Assembly: GCF_007830055.1 (NCBI RefSeq)
Contig: NZ_VLLE01000002.1
Location: forward strand, 1,127,953 to 1,191,952
Source of the DNA: Lacibacter cauensis
GTDB lineage: Bacteria > Bacteroidota > Bacteroidia > Chitinophagales > Chitinophagaceae
Length of the DNA stretch: 64,000 nucleotides
Direction of reading: 5' to 3'
Shown: piece by piece, positions 9,199 through 17,784 of the stretch
How the letters are laid out: each line of letters starts with the position of its first letter
How positions within the stretch are numbered: position 1 is the first letter of the stretch
Notes under the pieces: generated by a model
Told to the model about the DNA's origin: nothing
What the model saw: only the letters and a program-made list of their open reading frames with translations
Database searches by the model: none
Translations under genes and position numbers: made by a program

Positions 9199-10074
9199 TC
9201 AGAAAACAGACATACCATTTTGATAAGCATTGCGAAAGTCCTTTGGCGAGAGACCAGTCAGCATTTTAAAGAAACGGGAGAGATGATTGGGTGCAGAGAA
9301 ATGCAATTCATAGGCAATCTCCTTTACTGAAAGCTCAGAATACAAAAGCCGGTTTTTTATTTCAACCAATAAAAATTCATTGATCATCTCAGAGACGTTC
9401 ATACCAAACTGCGCCTTAATACATTTATTCAATGTAACCCGACTGACAGCGAGCTTTCCTGCGTAATATTCAATGTCTCTGTGCTGGTTTATATGATTGG
9501 TTAAAAGTTGCTTAAACCTGTATGCCGTTGTATTCTCCTTGGTTTCTTCGGACAGTTGATAGCGTTCTGCATACGCACGGTTCAGTTTAATGAGCAAAAA
9601 ATACAACAAGGCTCTTGTAATATGTTCACTGTCTGATCTGATTTTTTTTATTTCACGCAACAGGTCCTGCAATACATCAAAAATGCGTAAAGACTCGTCA
9701 TCAGCGGTTTTCAGAAACAGTGGAGAAACTTTATTGTAAAAATACTGCAGCCTGAATGTAAACAGTTTGTCCAGGAAAAATTTGGACAGAAACCGATCCT
9801 GAAAAAATAAAAAGCAGCATTCAATTTTTGACTTATCAACAAACCATCTCCTTTTTTGAAAGGGGGATATGAACACAATCACGTTCCGGTCGATTGCTAT
9901 CCGTTGTTGATCAAGTTCGAGATAGCCGTTTCCTTTTTTAAAGAAAACTATTTCATAAAAATCTGTACAGTGCAAGCTGTTCTCAAAAAAGTAGGAAGGA
10001 ATATCAGTATAGGAACCAATATCCATGAGCAATTCAACAGCATATTTATTTTTTGAAAACTTAAATAATCGCAT
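9199..10074 (-). CDS. AraC-family transcriptional regulator
   Basis: A 291-residue regulator. The N-terminal half is a cupin-like sensing domain (DFYEIVFFKKGNGYLELDQQRIAI). The C-terminal 100 residues are the two-helix-turn-helix AraC domain: YYAGKLAVSRVTLNKCIKAQFGMNVSEMI and VKEIAYELHFSAPNHLSRFFKMLTGLSPKDFR. I start at ATG 10074; a longer frame opens with TTG at 10128, but that codon sits inside the -7 box of a good promoter. It lies upstream of, and in line with, the phosphodiesterase gene, a likely target. The inducer is unknown. Confidence 0.9.
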   Translation of the reverse strand: MRLFKFSKNKYAVELLMDIGSYTDIPSYFFENSLHCTDFYEIVFFKKGNGYLELDQQRIAIDRNVIVFISPFQKRRWFVDKSKIECCFLFFQDRFLSKFFLDKLFTFRLQYFYNKVSPLFLKTADDESLRIFDVLQDLLREIKKIRSDSEHITRALLYFLLIKLNRAYAERYQLSEETKENTTAYRFKQLLTNHINQHRDIEYYAGKLAVSRVTLNKCIKAQFGMNVSEMINEFLLVEIKNRLLYSELSVKEIAYELHFSAPNHLSRFFKMLTGLSPKDFRNAYQNGMSVF

Positions 10075-10125
10075 AGTCAGATCAGCAACAACATCTTCAA
10101 CTTCAAAAATGTTTGTATTTACTTT

Positions 10126-10157
10126 CAAATGTAATAAACTCCGGACGGTTCTTCCAA
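10126..10157 (-). promoter_or_regulatory. Bacteroidota-type promoter of the AraC gene
   Basis: On the minus strand TTG (10157-10155) is followed after 21 bases by TACATTTG (10133-10126), a full match to the TTG / TAnnTTTG pattern of the Bacteroidota primary sigma factor. It lies about 52 bases before the ATG at 10074. Confidence 0.6.
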
Positions 10158-10905
10158 TCTGTCTGTATCAGCAACAACGATCTGGTATATACTCCAAGAC
10201 ACCCGGACGCTTTACTTTCCGGAAGTATCATTTTAAATCAATTGCAGAAACCTTTACAGAATCAGTTTCCTTGTGCAATGAATCATTCAGATTGCCCGTT
10301 TCGCTTCAAATATAAAATGAGAACAACTCGTTACCAGCATAAACGAACGTGAAGCATCAGGGGCAAGACACAGACACCGTAAGCTGCGTATGGTTTACCT
10401 TGCATGTTTCAACCGAAACGGCAACTATAAGTTTCAGCTGAGTCCGTTTAGGAAACCTTCAGGCTTATTCTAACTATACTTTATCCTATTCAATTCCGTG
10501 ATTGAAATACTTCTTTTCCTTCAAACGCATGTACGAGAAATTTGACTGCCGCGTCAATTAAAAAGTGACAACCAATCAGGTCATAGGCTTAGCGAAAGTT
10601 TCCATCGCCTGCAAGGTTACATTCAGCTGATGTCGTATCCGGGTGATTGTACCCCTAAAAAAATGATGGAGCAGACAATGCATCGACGTCTTTACAAAGT
10701 CAGATCTGTAACAATACTCTCAACTAAATCTTTCAGTTGAAAAAAACTCAACTCATACAAAATGATGATCAGTCAACAGTTATCCTTCACATACATTAAC
10801 CTGCAATCGACTCCTTTCAGTATGCAAATGTTCAGCCGTTAAAATAATAAACAGTCAAAAACCAATCGCTATCACGAAGGTTTGGACATGAGATCGGAAA
10901 AAAAA
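10158..10905. other. 750-base gap without a supported gene
   Basis: No frame shows a recognisable family. A 34-codon minus-strand frame ending in RIRHQLNVTLQAMETFAKPMT lies near 10585-10690 and looks like the tail of a decayed gene, but this is weak. The end of the neighbouring gene at 10906 sits in an A-run/T-run symmetric segment (about 10899-10920) that might act as a poor terminator. Confidence 0.4.
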
Positions 10906-12198
10906 TCACAGTGTTTTTTTCAGTTTAACCGTTACGGTTTCGCCTTCTTTTTTGATGCTGATGATTTTTTTTATTCCTGCCACAGTATTGGTGCCATATT
11001 TATAGGTTTTGGTATTCGCTGAACTTCCCTGAAACATCCCATTGATATAGGTATCGGTGTACCCGATCACTTCCGTTCTTGAAGTGGTGTGGGTATATCC
11101 AAACTCGGTATAAAGCAAATACTCTCCCGGCATGAGGTTGGTAAATTCAAAATGTCCTTCCTGATCATAGACAGTGGTCGTTTTGATACAGGCAGCTGCT
11201 TCTTTTGCAAGCGGCACTGACCTCCCCTTTTTCCACAGTTTTTCATTTAACGACATCCATTCTTTAAAATAAGCCGTGTAAGGAATGAGAATAACTGCTG
11301 TACCGGGTTGTGCAAATTGTTTTTTATTGATATTGAGTACAGCCATTCCTTTCAGTGCACCTTCGTTTTCATTATCGCGCGCAAAAGCCTGTCCACCGAT
11401 GGTTGCATTTCCTGATTGCAGCAAACGCAATGTTTGTTCTTTGTCAAAAGCAGCGGTCAAAGGATTGTAATCCGTTTCCTGATCCACCAGCAGCAGATGT
11501 TGACCTTTGGAAAAAATATCGATTTTCCATATCCGTCCCGATTGCTTATCAATCGAATACTGATAGCGATCACCTGTAGCTTCTTCCATTACTTTCACCA
11601 GCCAGACCTGGTGATCACCGGTTAAAGGGCTTTGAAACAGATTGCTGGTTACTTCTTCAACCATTGACTTTTTGAAAGCTGTAACAGAAGCGGGATTGAA
11701 TTCAAATACAGCAATCGCTGTTTTATATCCTGAGCGTAACGGTAACAACCCAAGCAGATAAGGATACATGTAAGCATCAAAAAAACCTTCTTTAATTGAT
11801 TCCTTTACCGTTACCAGTCGTTGTGTTTTTTTATCCCTGTAATAGCCTGTCACGGAACTGCCAAACCGGAGAACCATTTCTTTTTCTGCACTGAAAGAGG
11901 AACGATACAGCGGCTGAAAGGTTTTGCTATCCGCAATACTGGTATCAATCCATTGTGCAGCGGAACCATGTAAACGTAATACCGTGGTCAGTGTCACGGT
12001 ATTACCGGCATTACTTGTTTCAATGGAAAAAGAACCGATCGCTGTTTGCTGGTTCCCCCTGACAGTAAAATAAGTCATTTCCTGTTTGCGGCTTTTATAC
12101 CTGTTCAGTTCTAACTGTGGGCTGCCCGGCACAAGGGTCGTTTGCGCCGAAGCATACAAACCGGATAACATACCGATCAACAGAAATAATTGTTTCAT
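10906..12198 (-). CDS. Secreted protein of unknown function with a DUF3108-like and a Cna/transthyretin-like part
   Basis: A 430-residue exported protein. I choose ATG 12198 because a signal peptide starts there (MKQLFLLIGMLSGLYASAQ); the longer frame adds 18 hydrophobic residues from 12252. The middle (about residues 30-260) reads like a DUF3108-type barrel: GDHQVWLVKVME, YSIDKQSGRIWKIDIFS. The C-terminal part has a beta-sandwich pattern typical of carboxypeptidase-regulatory domains: TTVYDQEGHFEFTNLMPGEYLLYTEF. No catalytic motif is visible. It sits 176 bases downstream of a serine hydrolase on the same strand. Both domain names are tentative. Confidence 0.75.
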   Translation of the reverse strand: MKQLFLLIGMLSGLYASAQTTLVPGSPQLELNRYKSRKQEMTYFTVRGNQQTAIGSFSIETSNAGNTVTLTTVLRLHGSAAQWIDTSIADSKTFQPLYRSSFSAEKEMVLRFGSSVTGYYRDKKTQRLVTVKESIKEGFFDAYMYPYLLGLLPLRSGYKTAIAVFEFNPASVTAFKKSMVEEVTSNLFQSPLTGDHQVWLVKVMEEATGDRYQYSIDKQSGRIWKIDIFSKGQHLLLVDQETDYNPLTAAFDKEQTLRLLQSGNATIGGQAFARDNENEGALKGMAVLNINKKQFAQPGTAVILIPYTAYFKEWMSLNEKLWKKGRSVPLAKEAAACIKTTTVYDQEGHFEFTNLMPGEYLLYTEFGYTHTTSRTEVIGYTDTYINGMFQGSSANTKTYKYGTNTVAGIKKIISIKKEGETVTVKLKKTL

Positions 12199-12374
12199 AA
12201 GATTAACGATTATAGCAACAATTAAAAAAGCATGCGCCAATGCCGTCAACAACAGGATAGAACTGCAGTGACAGCGGTTTGCACAAGGAAGACAATTATC
12301 AGTATTGCAGAAGGAGAAATTGATTCAGGACTAAACAGCAAACGGCAGTCATCGTGTTGCGACTGCTGTTGTGC

Positions 12375-13457
12375 TTATTGTTTTTCCTTTTTCCGTCCTT
12401 CCTGCAACAGCAGTGCTGCAATATCCCTGGCTAACTGGGTTGGAGAATTACAGTCACAATTACTCAAGCCTACTACATAAATATCTTCTTCAGGAATGTA
12501 TACACCCATTGATTTAAATCCGAAGATACTGCCTCCATGTTCTCTTGAAGGTACGCCATTCACATCCTTAATATGCCATCCGTAACCATAGGTGATTTCG
12601 GTTCCGTCATTCAGCTTATACTTCGTGAATGCTTTTTGCAATTCTTCTTTTTTTAGAAGCACCTGCTGATTCAATGCATTTTGCCATTTCAACAGGTCAG
12701 TGGTTGTCGACATCAACGAACCCGATGAAAAAGGAACACTGTAACTGATGATTGTTTTGTTGACATAACCACTTTCTTTTTTCTGGTATCCATCCGCCCG
12801 GTTCAGAATAACCTGCCTGTCAGTTGCATATCGTGATTGCTGCATACCTGCTTTTTGAAAAATAGATTTTTGAATAAACGCTTCATAACTTTCACCCGTT
12901 ACCAATTCGATGATATACCCCAGCAGTACATAGCTGGAATTATTATATTCGAATTTTTCTCCCGGTGCAAATTCAACCGGTTCGTTCTTAAAAAAATCCA
13001 CCATCATTTTCGGTGTCATTTCTTTTTGTGCGATCTCATTCAAGGTTTTCATTTTTGTAAAATCCTTTATACCGGATGTATGTGTCAACAAATGATGAAG
13101 AGTGATCCTATTTCCTGCCGGATAGTCCGGTACATATTTCGATACAGCATCGTTCACCGACAACTTCCCCTGTTCTTCTAAAAGCAGAATGCCAATCGCT
13201 GTAAATTGCTTGGTCATTGATCCGATCTGAAACACCTGTCGCGTTGAAAGCGGAACACCCAGTTCAAGATTGGCTTTGCCAAATGCTTTGTGATAAACAG
13301 GTTGACCATTTTTAGCAACCAGGAAAACAGCCCCCGGACCATTACTGTCCTTAACAACTGTTGTTATGAGGCTGTCTATTTTGCTGCTGAGTTTTTGTGC
13401 AGTCGCCTGATCAGGCATTGCTCCAACCAGGAGCAACAGTAAAAGAAATGTACGCAT
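12375..13457 (-). CDS. Secreted beta-lactamase-like serine hydrolase
   Basis: A 360-residue member of the class C beta-lactamase / DD-peptidase / esterase family. I start at ATG 13457, where a strong signal peptide begins (MRTFLLLLLLVG, cleavage near ATAQ). The motifs are Ser80-Met-Thr-Lys83, Tyr-Asn-Asn in FEYNNSSYVLLGY, and His-Gly-Gly in REHGGSIFGF, so it should be catalytically competent. Substrate cannot be deduced; most Bacteroidota members act on peptidoglycan fragments, D-peptides or esters. The open frame continues upstream without a stop to 13796, adding 113 residues ahead of the signal peptide; see the findings. It is related to the C-terminal domain of the fusion protein at 2122. 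Confidence 0.88.
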   Translation of the reverse strand: MRTFLLLLLLVGAMPDQATAQKLSSKIDSLITTVVKDSNGPGAVFLVAKNGQPVYHKAFGKANLELGVPLSTRQVFQIGSMTKQFTAIGILLLEEQGKLSVNDAVSKYVPDYPAGNRITLHHLLTHTSGIKDFTKMKTLNEIAQKEMTPKMMVDFFKNEPVEFAPGEKFEYNNSSYVLLGYIIELVTGESYEAFIQKSIFQKAGMQQSRYATDRQVILNRADGYQKKESGYVNKTIISYSVPFSSGSLMSTTTDLLKWQNALNQQVLLKKEELQKAFTKYKLNDGTEITYGYGWHIKDVNGVPSREHGGSIFGFKSMGVYIPEEDIYVVGLSNCDCNSPTQLARDIAALLLQEGRKKEKQ

Positions 13458-13854
13458 TGTTTGAATCATTCGTGTTTTAAGAAGCAGGTTCTGAGATAGT
13501 GTGATCATCGCAGCCCCTACCGGATTGTACAGATCTGTTCGGACTGTCTGCATCAATGTTTGCATGATGACAACTATTTTCGCATCACTGATTGATAAGG
13601 TATGCCGCATGACAAATTTGAAGAATATTATAGCTTCCTCTTTGTCATTGGTATTACCTCCGTCCGGCATCCGTTCATTCATAGACAGATATTGGTTGTT
13701 CGTAGATGTAATTTTTTGTTGAGCAGTCATCGGTATCCCGCAGAAAGAAAAAGGCAACTCTACACTTAACAGAATCCGATAAACTACGAAAAGCAAATAT
13801 TTTTTTTAATTTGTCTGCCCCGTTCAGGCGAATTGATTGCCCTGACCACATCTG
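13458..13854. other. Gap holding an in-frame 5' extension of the serine hydrolase gene
   Basis: The minus-strand frame of the serine hydrolase is open from 13796 to its signal peptide, with internal ATGs at 13730, 13682 and 13670. The encoded stretch (containing MNERMPDGGNTNDKEE) has no family I know. A near-match to a -7 box (AATATTTG, 13797-13804) could start a long leader here. It may be an untranslated leader that happens to be open. Confidence 0.35.
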
Positions 13855-14808
13855 TCAAACGTTATTTGCCAAAGCTGTTTCTGTTTGCAAACACCGGATA
13901 ACCACATTCCCTTTTTTATGTCCAAGTTCTACATAGTGATGTGCCTCTGTCATCTGATCGAGTGAATAAACTCTGTCAATGAAAGGCTTTAGTTTTCCCT
14001 GTCCTGCAATATTCACTATCAGCTCCAGATCTTCCAGTCGTTCGCGGGTATAGCTTTTTACAGAACAGAACCGGCCGCCCTTTTTCAGCAATCGTCTGAG
14101 AGTGTCCGGTTTTACTTTCGCCACAGCATCCAGAACAATATCAAAACGTTGCCTGCAATGGCGGAGTTCGTCTCCGGTATAATCCATCAATTCATGGGCT
14201 CCAATGGAACGCACCCAGGAATGATGAACTGAACGGCAAACAGCAGTCACCTTTGCACCAAAGGCTTCGGCGATCTGTACTGCATATGAACCTACACTTC
14301 CGGAAGCACCATACACAAGAACCGTATCGCCCGGTTTAATCTTTACTTTCTGTAACAACTGCAAAGCTGTCATCGCACCGATAGGCAGCACTGCTGCGGC
14401 TTCAAAACTGAGATAATCCGGCTTAAGCATGACAACACCCTGGTTCCTGGTTTCGGGTACACAGATGTATTCTGCATATGCGCCATGTTGCAGGCCGGTG
14501 GTGGTTCCAAAAACAGCGTCACCATTTTTAAACCGCGTCACTGCAGAACCTGTCGCTTCGACAACACCGGCAAATTCAAATCCGCTGATCTTTCTTCTGG
14601 GTTTGAATAGACCATACAGGAGTCGCAGAATGATCGTAAAAAACAAGGAGCCCTGAAATTGTCCTTTTCGGATCTTTATTTCTCCTGCTGTAACTGAAGA
14701 AGCATAAATTTTAATCAATACTTCATTGCTCTCAGGAACAGGCTGTGCTGTTTGCTGTGAATAAAATACACCCGGATCTCCATAACGGTCATACATAATC
14801 GCTTTCAT
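13855..14808 (-). CDS. Zinc-independent alcohol dehydrogenase / quinone oxidoreductase-like protein
   Basis: A 317-residue MDR-superfamily oxidoreductase. The N-terminal GroES-like fold (residues about 1-120, ISGFEFAGVVEATGSAVTRFKNGDAVFG) and the Rossmann domain with the nucleotide-binding motif VYGASGSVGSYAVQIAEAFGAKVTAVCRS are clear. There are no cysteine clusters for structural or catalytic zinc, which places it in the quinone oxidoreductase (QOR) branch that uses NAD(P)H. It is a single gene with a perfect palindrome 27 bases upstream. The substrate is unknown; quinones or enones are usual for the family. Confidence 0.88.
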   Translation of the reverse strand: MKAIMYDRYGDPGVFYSQQTAQPVPESNEVLIKIYASSVTAGEIKIRKGQFQGSLFFTIILRLLYGLFKPRRKISGFEFAGVVEATGSAVTRFKNGDAVFGTTTGLQHGAYAEYICVPETRNQGVVMLKPDYLSFEAAAVLPIGAMTALQLLQKVKIKPGDTVLVYGASGSVGSYAVQIAEAFGAKVTAVCRSVHHSWVRSIGAHELMDYTGDELRHCRQRFDIVLDAVAKVKPDTLRRLLKKGGRFCSVKSYTRERLEDLELIVNIAGQGKLKPFIDRVYSLDQMTEAHHYVELGHKKGNVVIRCLQTETALANNV

Positions 14809-14834
14809 ATAGATTATTTTATAGGTTTACAAAT

Positions 14835-14848
14835 CTTTACGTGTAAAG
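14835..14848. promoter_or_regulatory. 14-bp palindrome upstream of the quinone oxidoreductase gene
   Basis: CTTTAC-GT-GTAAAG is a perfect dyad 27 bases before the ATG at 14808, where the promoter should lie. This suits an operator for a dimeric repressor. No regulator gene is adjacent; the nearest candidates are the Crp/Fnr protein at 16052 and genes outside this cluster. Confidence 0.4.
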
Positions 14849-15338
14849 TGAATAGCCGGCATCTGTGAAAACCGTCCAACGAATTCTTCTCTTAAGTCAT
14901 AACCGTAAGAAATGCAGCCTTTGCGTAGCTGAGACCTCATTGCTTTTGTGATGCTCCGGTAATCGCAATACGTTTTATGCAACGCATGCAGGATAGCAGA
15001 AAGGCAGCATTGTTGTCCGGCTATACATCAGCGTCCATTACATGTGTTATTGGTGCATATTCACCAACGAATGGTTACAGTCGGTTTATGCAACTAGTGC
15101 AGGATAAACACCGTTGTGTCTGTTGCATTGAGCAACCGGTTGGTATAAGCAACCCAAGAATTCAAAACTGTCAGCAGAACATACGCGCACAAACAATGTC
15201 CGCTATCCCCTTATATTGCGGACGCTAAAAACAACCATAACTTCACTGTTCAGAATTCAGCAATCGTTGTGCAGCGCTTAAGAAACTTCCTGTTCTGCAT
15301 AACCTCAACAGCATCCCTTCGAGCTCAGATAGCAGATT
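14849..15338. other. 490-base gap
   Basis: No supported gene. A hairpin with a 6-bp stem GTCCGC/GCGGAC and a 14-base loop lies near 15199-15224, with no T-tract. Short plus-strand frames such as 14977-15228 show no family signal. Confidence 0.4.
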
Positions 15339-15971
15339 TTATTTTTTCCGTTTAACATTGAAATTGTACCCAAAATCAAGTCCTGGTTGAATAAAATAAT
15401 TGGGCCATTTTTTTTCGACTGCTTTAAAGGATTCCGGAACATTCGTTCTTACCGGCCAATAGCTGCATCCGATTGCGGGTTCAAAAAAGAAACGGTTTTT
15501 AAAAAACCTAAACTGGTACCCCAGGTAAAAGTCCAGGTACAATGTGTAGCCATTACCGATCTTCTTTTTATTCGGATCCATGTATTTTTCAAATGCATTC
15601 AACGCCTGAACGGATGTATATGCTCCTTTCCACCAAAACCGCTGGTAGCCTAAAGTTGGTGCAAGTATGCGTGCTTGTCCGGGATAGTTTTCGCCAGCTG
15701 CGTCAAATGAGGGTGATCCAAAAGGAATACCTATTGGCCAGGCATAAACGGATTTTTTAAACCGCAGGGAGACAACATCTTTGGGTGTGATCCGGTAGCC
15801 AACATTTACCTGTATATACGCGGGGTTATTTACGTTATCAAAATTACCTAACAGATAGAACGTGCTGCCAGCAAACCACTTTTTGTAAGTACTGTCCTGA
15901 TCTTGTGCGTACACTTGTGAACTGCCTGCAAATAAACTAGCAAGCGTGATACATAGAATTCTCATTTGCAT
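15339..15971 (-). CDS. Predicted outer-membrane beta-barrel protein, unknown function
   Basis: A 210-residue exported protein with a signal peptide (MRILCITLASLFAGSSQVYAQ). The rest alternates short aromatic-rich beta strands (YIQVNVGYRITPKDVVSLRFKKS, YTLYLDFYLGYQFRFFKNRFFFEPAIG) and ends with strands rich in aromatic and basic residues, the pattern of a small 8-10-stranded barrel. ATG at 15971 gives two extra residues over ATG at 15965; either is possible. It lies downstream of the second Crp/Fnr gene on the same strand, 80 bases away. The specific function is unknown. Confidence 0.7.
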   Translation of the reverse strand: MQMRILCITLASLFAGSSQVYAQDQDSTYKKWFAGSTFYLLGNFDNVNNPAYIQVNVGYRITPKDVVSLRFKKSVYAWPIGIPFGSPSFDAAGENYPGQARILAPTLGYQRFWWKGAYTSVQALNAFEKYMDPNKKKIGNGYTLYLDFYLGYQFRFFKNRFFFEPAIGCSYWPVRTNVPESFKAVEKKWPNYFIQPGLDFGYNFNVKRKK

Positions 15972-16051
15972 ATCACTTTTATTGTTTGATGATGATACAA
16001 AAATGAATACCCGTCATTCAAAATATGTTCACTTTCGTTAAGAAATAAACT

Positions 16052-16630
16052 TCAGCTGATCTTTTCAACAATCCGCGCCCTTAGCCTGCTCAATGATTGC
16101 GGAGTAATACCTAAAAAACTCGCCAGTTGATGTTGTGGCACACGCTGAATAAGATCGGGTCTTTTTTGCAGTAAGTTCAGGTATCGCTGCGCAGGTGAAG
16201 AAGTCTTAAACTCATCAAAGTCGATTTGTTTTTTAGCCAACAGGTCCTCTGATAATCTTCTGTACAGTAATTCAAACTTTGGAAATTTACGGTTGAGTTC
16301 AGCTTCCATATCAGCAGTTGAAACAGCAAGAACGCTGTCTTCAACACAACAAACGAAGTATTCGGATGGAGCTTTCGTGATAACACAGGGAGGTATCAAG
16401 GCATCCATTTCTGTGTAAAAAGCAGTTGTTTTTTCTGCTCCCTTCTGTTTATAATAAGTCCGGATACAGCCTTTCAAAACAATATAGCTTTCCTTCCCTG
16501 TTTGCCCTGTCCTGAGCAAAGTTGTTCCTTTCTTCGCTGTTCGAAACAAATCGAATGAAAGCAATGCATCTTTCTCTGCATCTGAGAGCGAAACGTATTT
16601 TGCTATAAAGTCAAATAATAAACTTTTCAT
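16052..16630 (-). CDS. Crp/Fnr-family transcriptional regulator (paralog of the 6241 gene)
   Basis: A 192-residue regulator with an N-terminal cyclic-nucleotide-binding-like domain (FRTAKKGTTLLRTGQTGKESYIVLKG) and a C-terminal helix-turn-helix (VPQHQLASFLGITPQSLSRLRARI). It matches the protein at 6241-6837 along its length, and the DNA over the HTH is nearly identical, so the two arose by a fairly recent duplication. It probably regulates nearby genes such as the barrel protein at 15339 or DoxX at 16835. ATG at 16630. Confidence 0.9.
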   Translation of the reverse strand: MKSLLFDFIAKYVSLSDAEKDALLSFDLFRTAKKGTTLLRTGQTGKESYIVLKGCIRTYYKQKGAEKTTAFYTEMDALIPPCVITKAPSEYFVCCVEDSVLAVSTADMEAELNRKFPKFELLYRRLSEDLLAKKQIDFDEFKTSSPAQRYLNLLQKRPDLIQRVPQHQLASFLGITPQSLSRLRARIVEKIS

Positions 16631-16834
16631 TCACTCCAATAATCACTGATTTTAAAAAATAAAAGCAGGGTAACAACCTTTTCATTGATAACAAGATGTG
16701 CCGGTATTTCAGCTCCGTCGTTTGCTGTTATACGACCAGTGTACAACACTTCCCGGATGAAGAGCTCCGGCTTTCTGTTGCTGAGCTGTATCCACCCTTG
16801 TTCCCGCTTCATGCAAACAGCAGAGTGAACATGC

Positions 16835-17251
16835 CTATTTTAGTTTTGCAGAAGATGACGCTGCCTGCCTGTGATAAACAGCAATCAGGATCAGGCTTAC
16901 AATGAGCAACACACTGTATTCAGATCCGTTACGGCCATATCCTACAACAAACCATCCTTCTTTCCCGTGTACAAGCACTAACCCTGCAATCAATTCAACA
17001 ACAAAGAAGAATGCGAACAAGACAGGCCAGAAGCCGATAGCCATCAACAGACCGCCGACAATTTCGGTTATGGTCAATAACCCTGCAATGGCCGGACCGA
17101 TTTTGAAACCCAGACTATCCAGATACGTTCCAAAATCATTGACTCCTCCGGCATACCACCGTACAATACCATGTATCATTAACAATAAGCTTACACTGAT
17201 TCTGAAAAGCATGAATGCTGTTTTGAATTTCCCCTGACTGATTTGCTGCAT
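16835..17251 (-). CDS. DoxX-family membrane protein
   Basis: A 138-residue protein with four predicted membrane helices. The family pattern is visible: FRISVSLLLMIHGIVRWYAGG in helix 1, LLTITEIVGGLLMAIGFWP in helix 2, then FAFFFVVELIAGLVLVH and a last helix ending LILIAVYHRQ. I choose ATG 17251, because an upstream start at 17308 only adds a basic stretch. DoxX proteins are linked to redox or thiol stress and to quinone pools in various bacteria, but no activity is assigned to this group. It is separated from the Crp/Fnr gene by about 200 bases. A second DoxX gene lies at 41999. Confidence 0.82.
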   Translation of the reverse strand: MQQISQGKFKTAFMLFRISVSLLLMIHGIVRWYAGGVNDFGTYLDSLGFKIGPAIAGLLTITEIVGGLLMAIGFWPVLFAFFFVVELIAGLVLVHGKEGWFVVGYGRNGSEYSVLLIVSLILIAVYHRQAASSSAKLK

Positions 17252-17638
17252 GTATCTATGTTTTATGAATGAACGCAATAAAAAAATTGACTGAAAGGCT
17301 CTTTTCAAACAGCATCAGTAATGAAATCTGCATGCCATCATTGTTTCGCCGGACACCGGACTTCTCTTTTCTGAAAAAAACAAAATGCACAGATCATTAC
17401 TTTTCACTTTCGACACCTGCATCAGCAGATATAAACCATGAGCAGCAATGAATCGGTCACAGGTTTGAAACAAGGTTTTGAAAAAATGTGTTCGGCCTGA
17501 TGCTTTTCCGGCAATCAGCATTTTAAAAATAGATCAGCCGTTATTGTTGTCAGACAATACTCTACCAAAGAGCATCTGCTGTCAACGTACAACAGGTACG
17601 GGCTTTCAAAACGTACCAGTCCGGTTCGCAATACCTTC
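17252..17638. other. Gap upstream of DoxX
   Basis: Contains the DoxX upstream region. Short open frames on both strands (for example 17315-17521 minus, 17478-17660 plus) have no protein character. Nothing else is supported before the terminator at 17639. Confidence 0.4.
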
Positions 17639-17676
17639 AAAAAAAAACGGCAGACAATAAACATTGCCTGCCTTTT
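17639..17676 (-). terminator. Rho-independent terminator of the susC-susD operon
   Basis: On the minus strand a 10-bp stem (GGCAGGCAAT with ATTGTCTGCC, one G-U pair) closes a 4-base loop and is followed by nine T residues after one G. It lies about 110 bases beyond the susD stop. The plus strand shows only four T after the stem, so it mainly serves the minus strand. Confidence 0.85.
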
Positions 17677-17784
17677 GGAGAAAGGCTACAACTACCATTC
17701 AGTCATAACCAACACTAGCTGTTTTCATAAGCACCATCCACCCTAAAACCATCTTTCGCTGTTAAAGACAGCGAACAAAATTTA

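Noticed and set aside
16627-16812. 61-codon frame just before the second Crp/Fnr gene
   Set aside because: Overlaps the regulator start only by 4 bases but has no family signal; likely upstream non-coding DNA.
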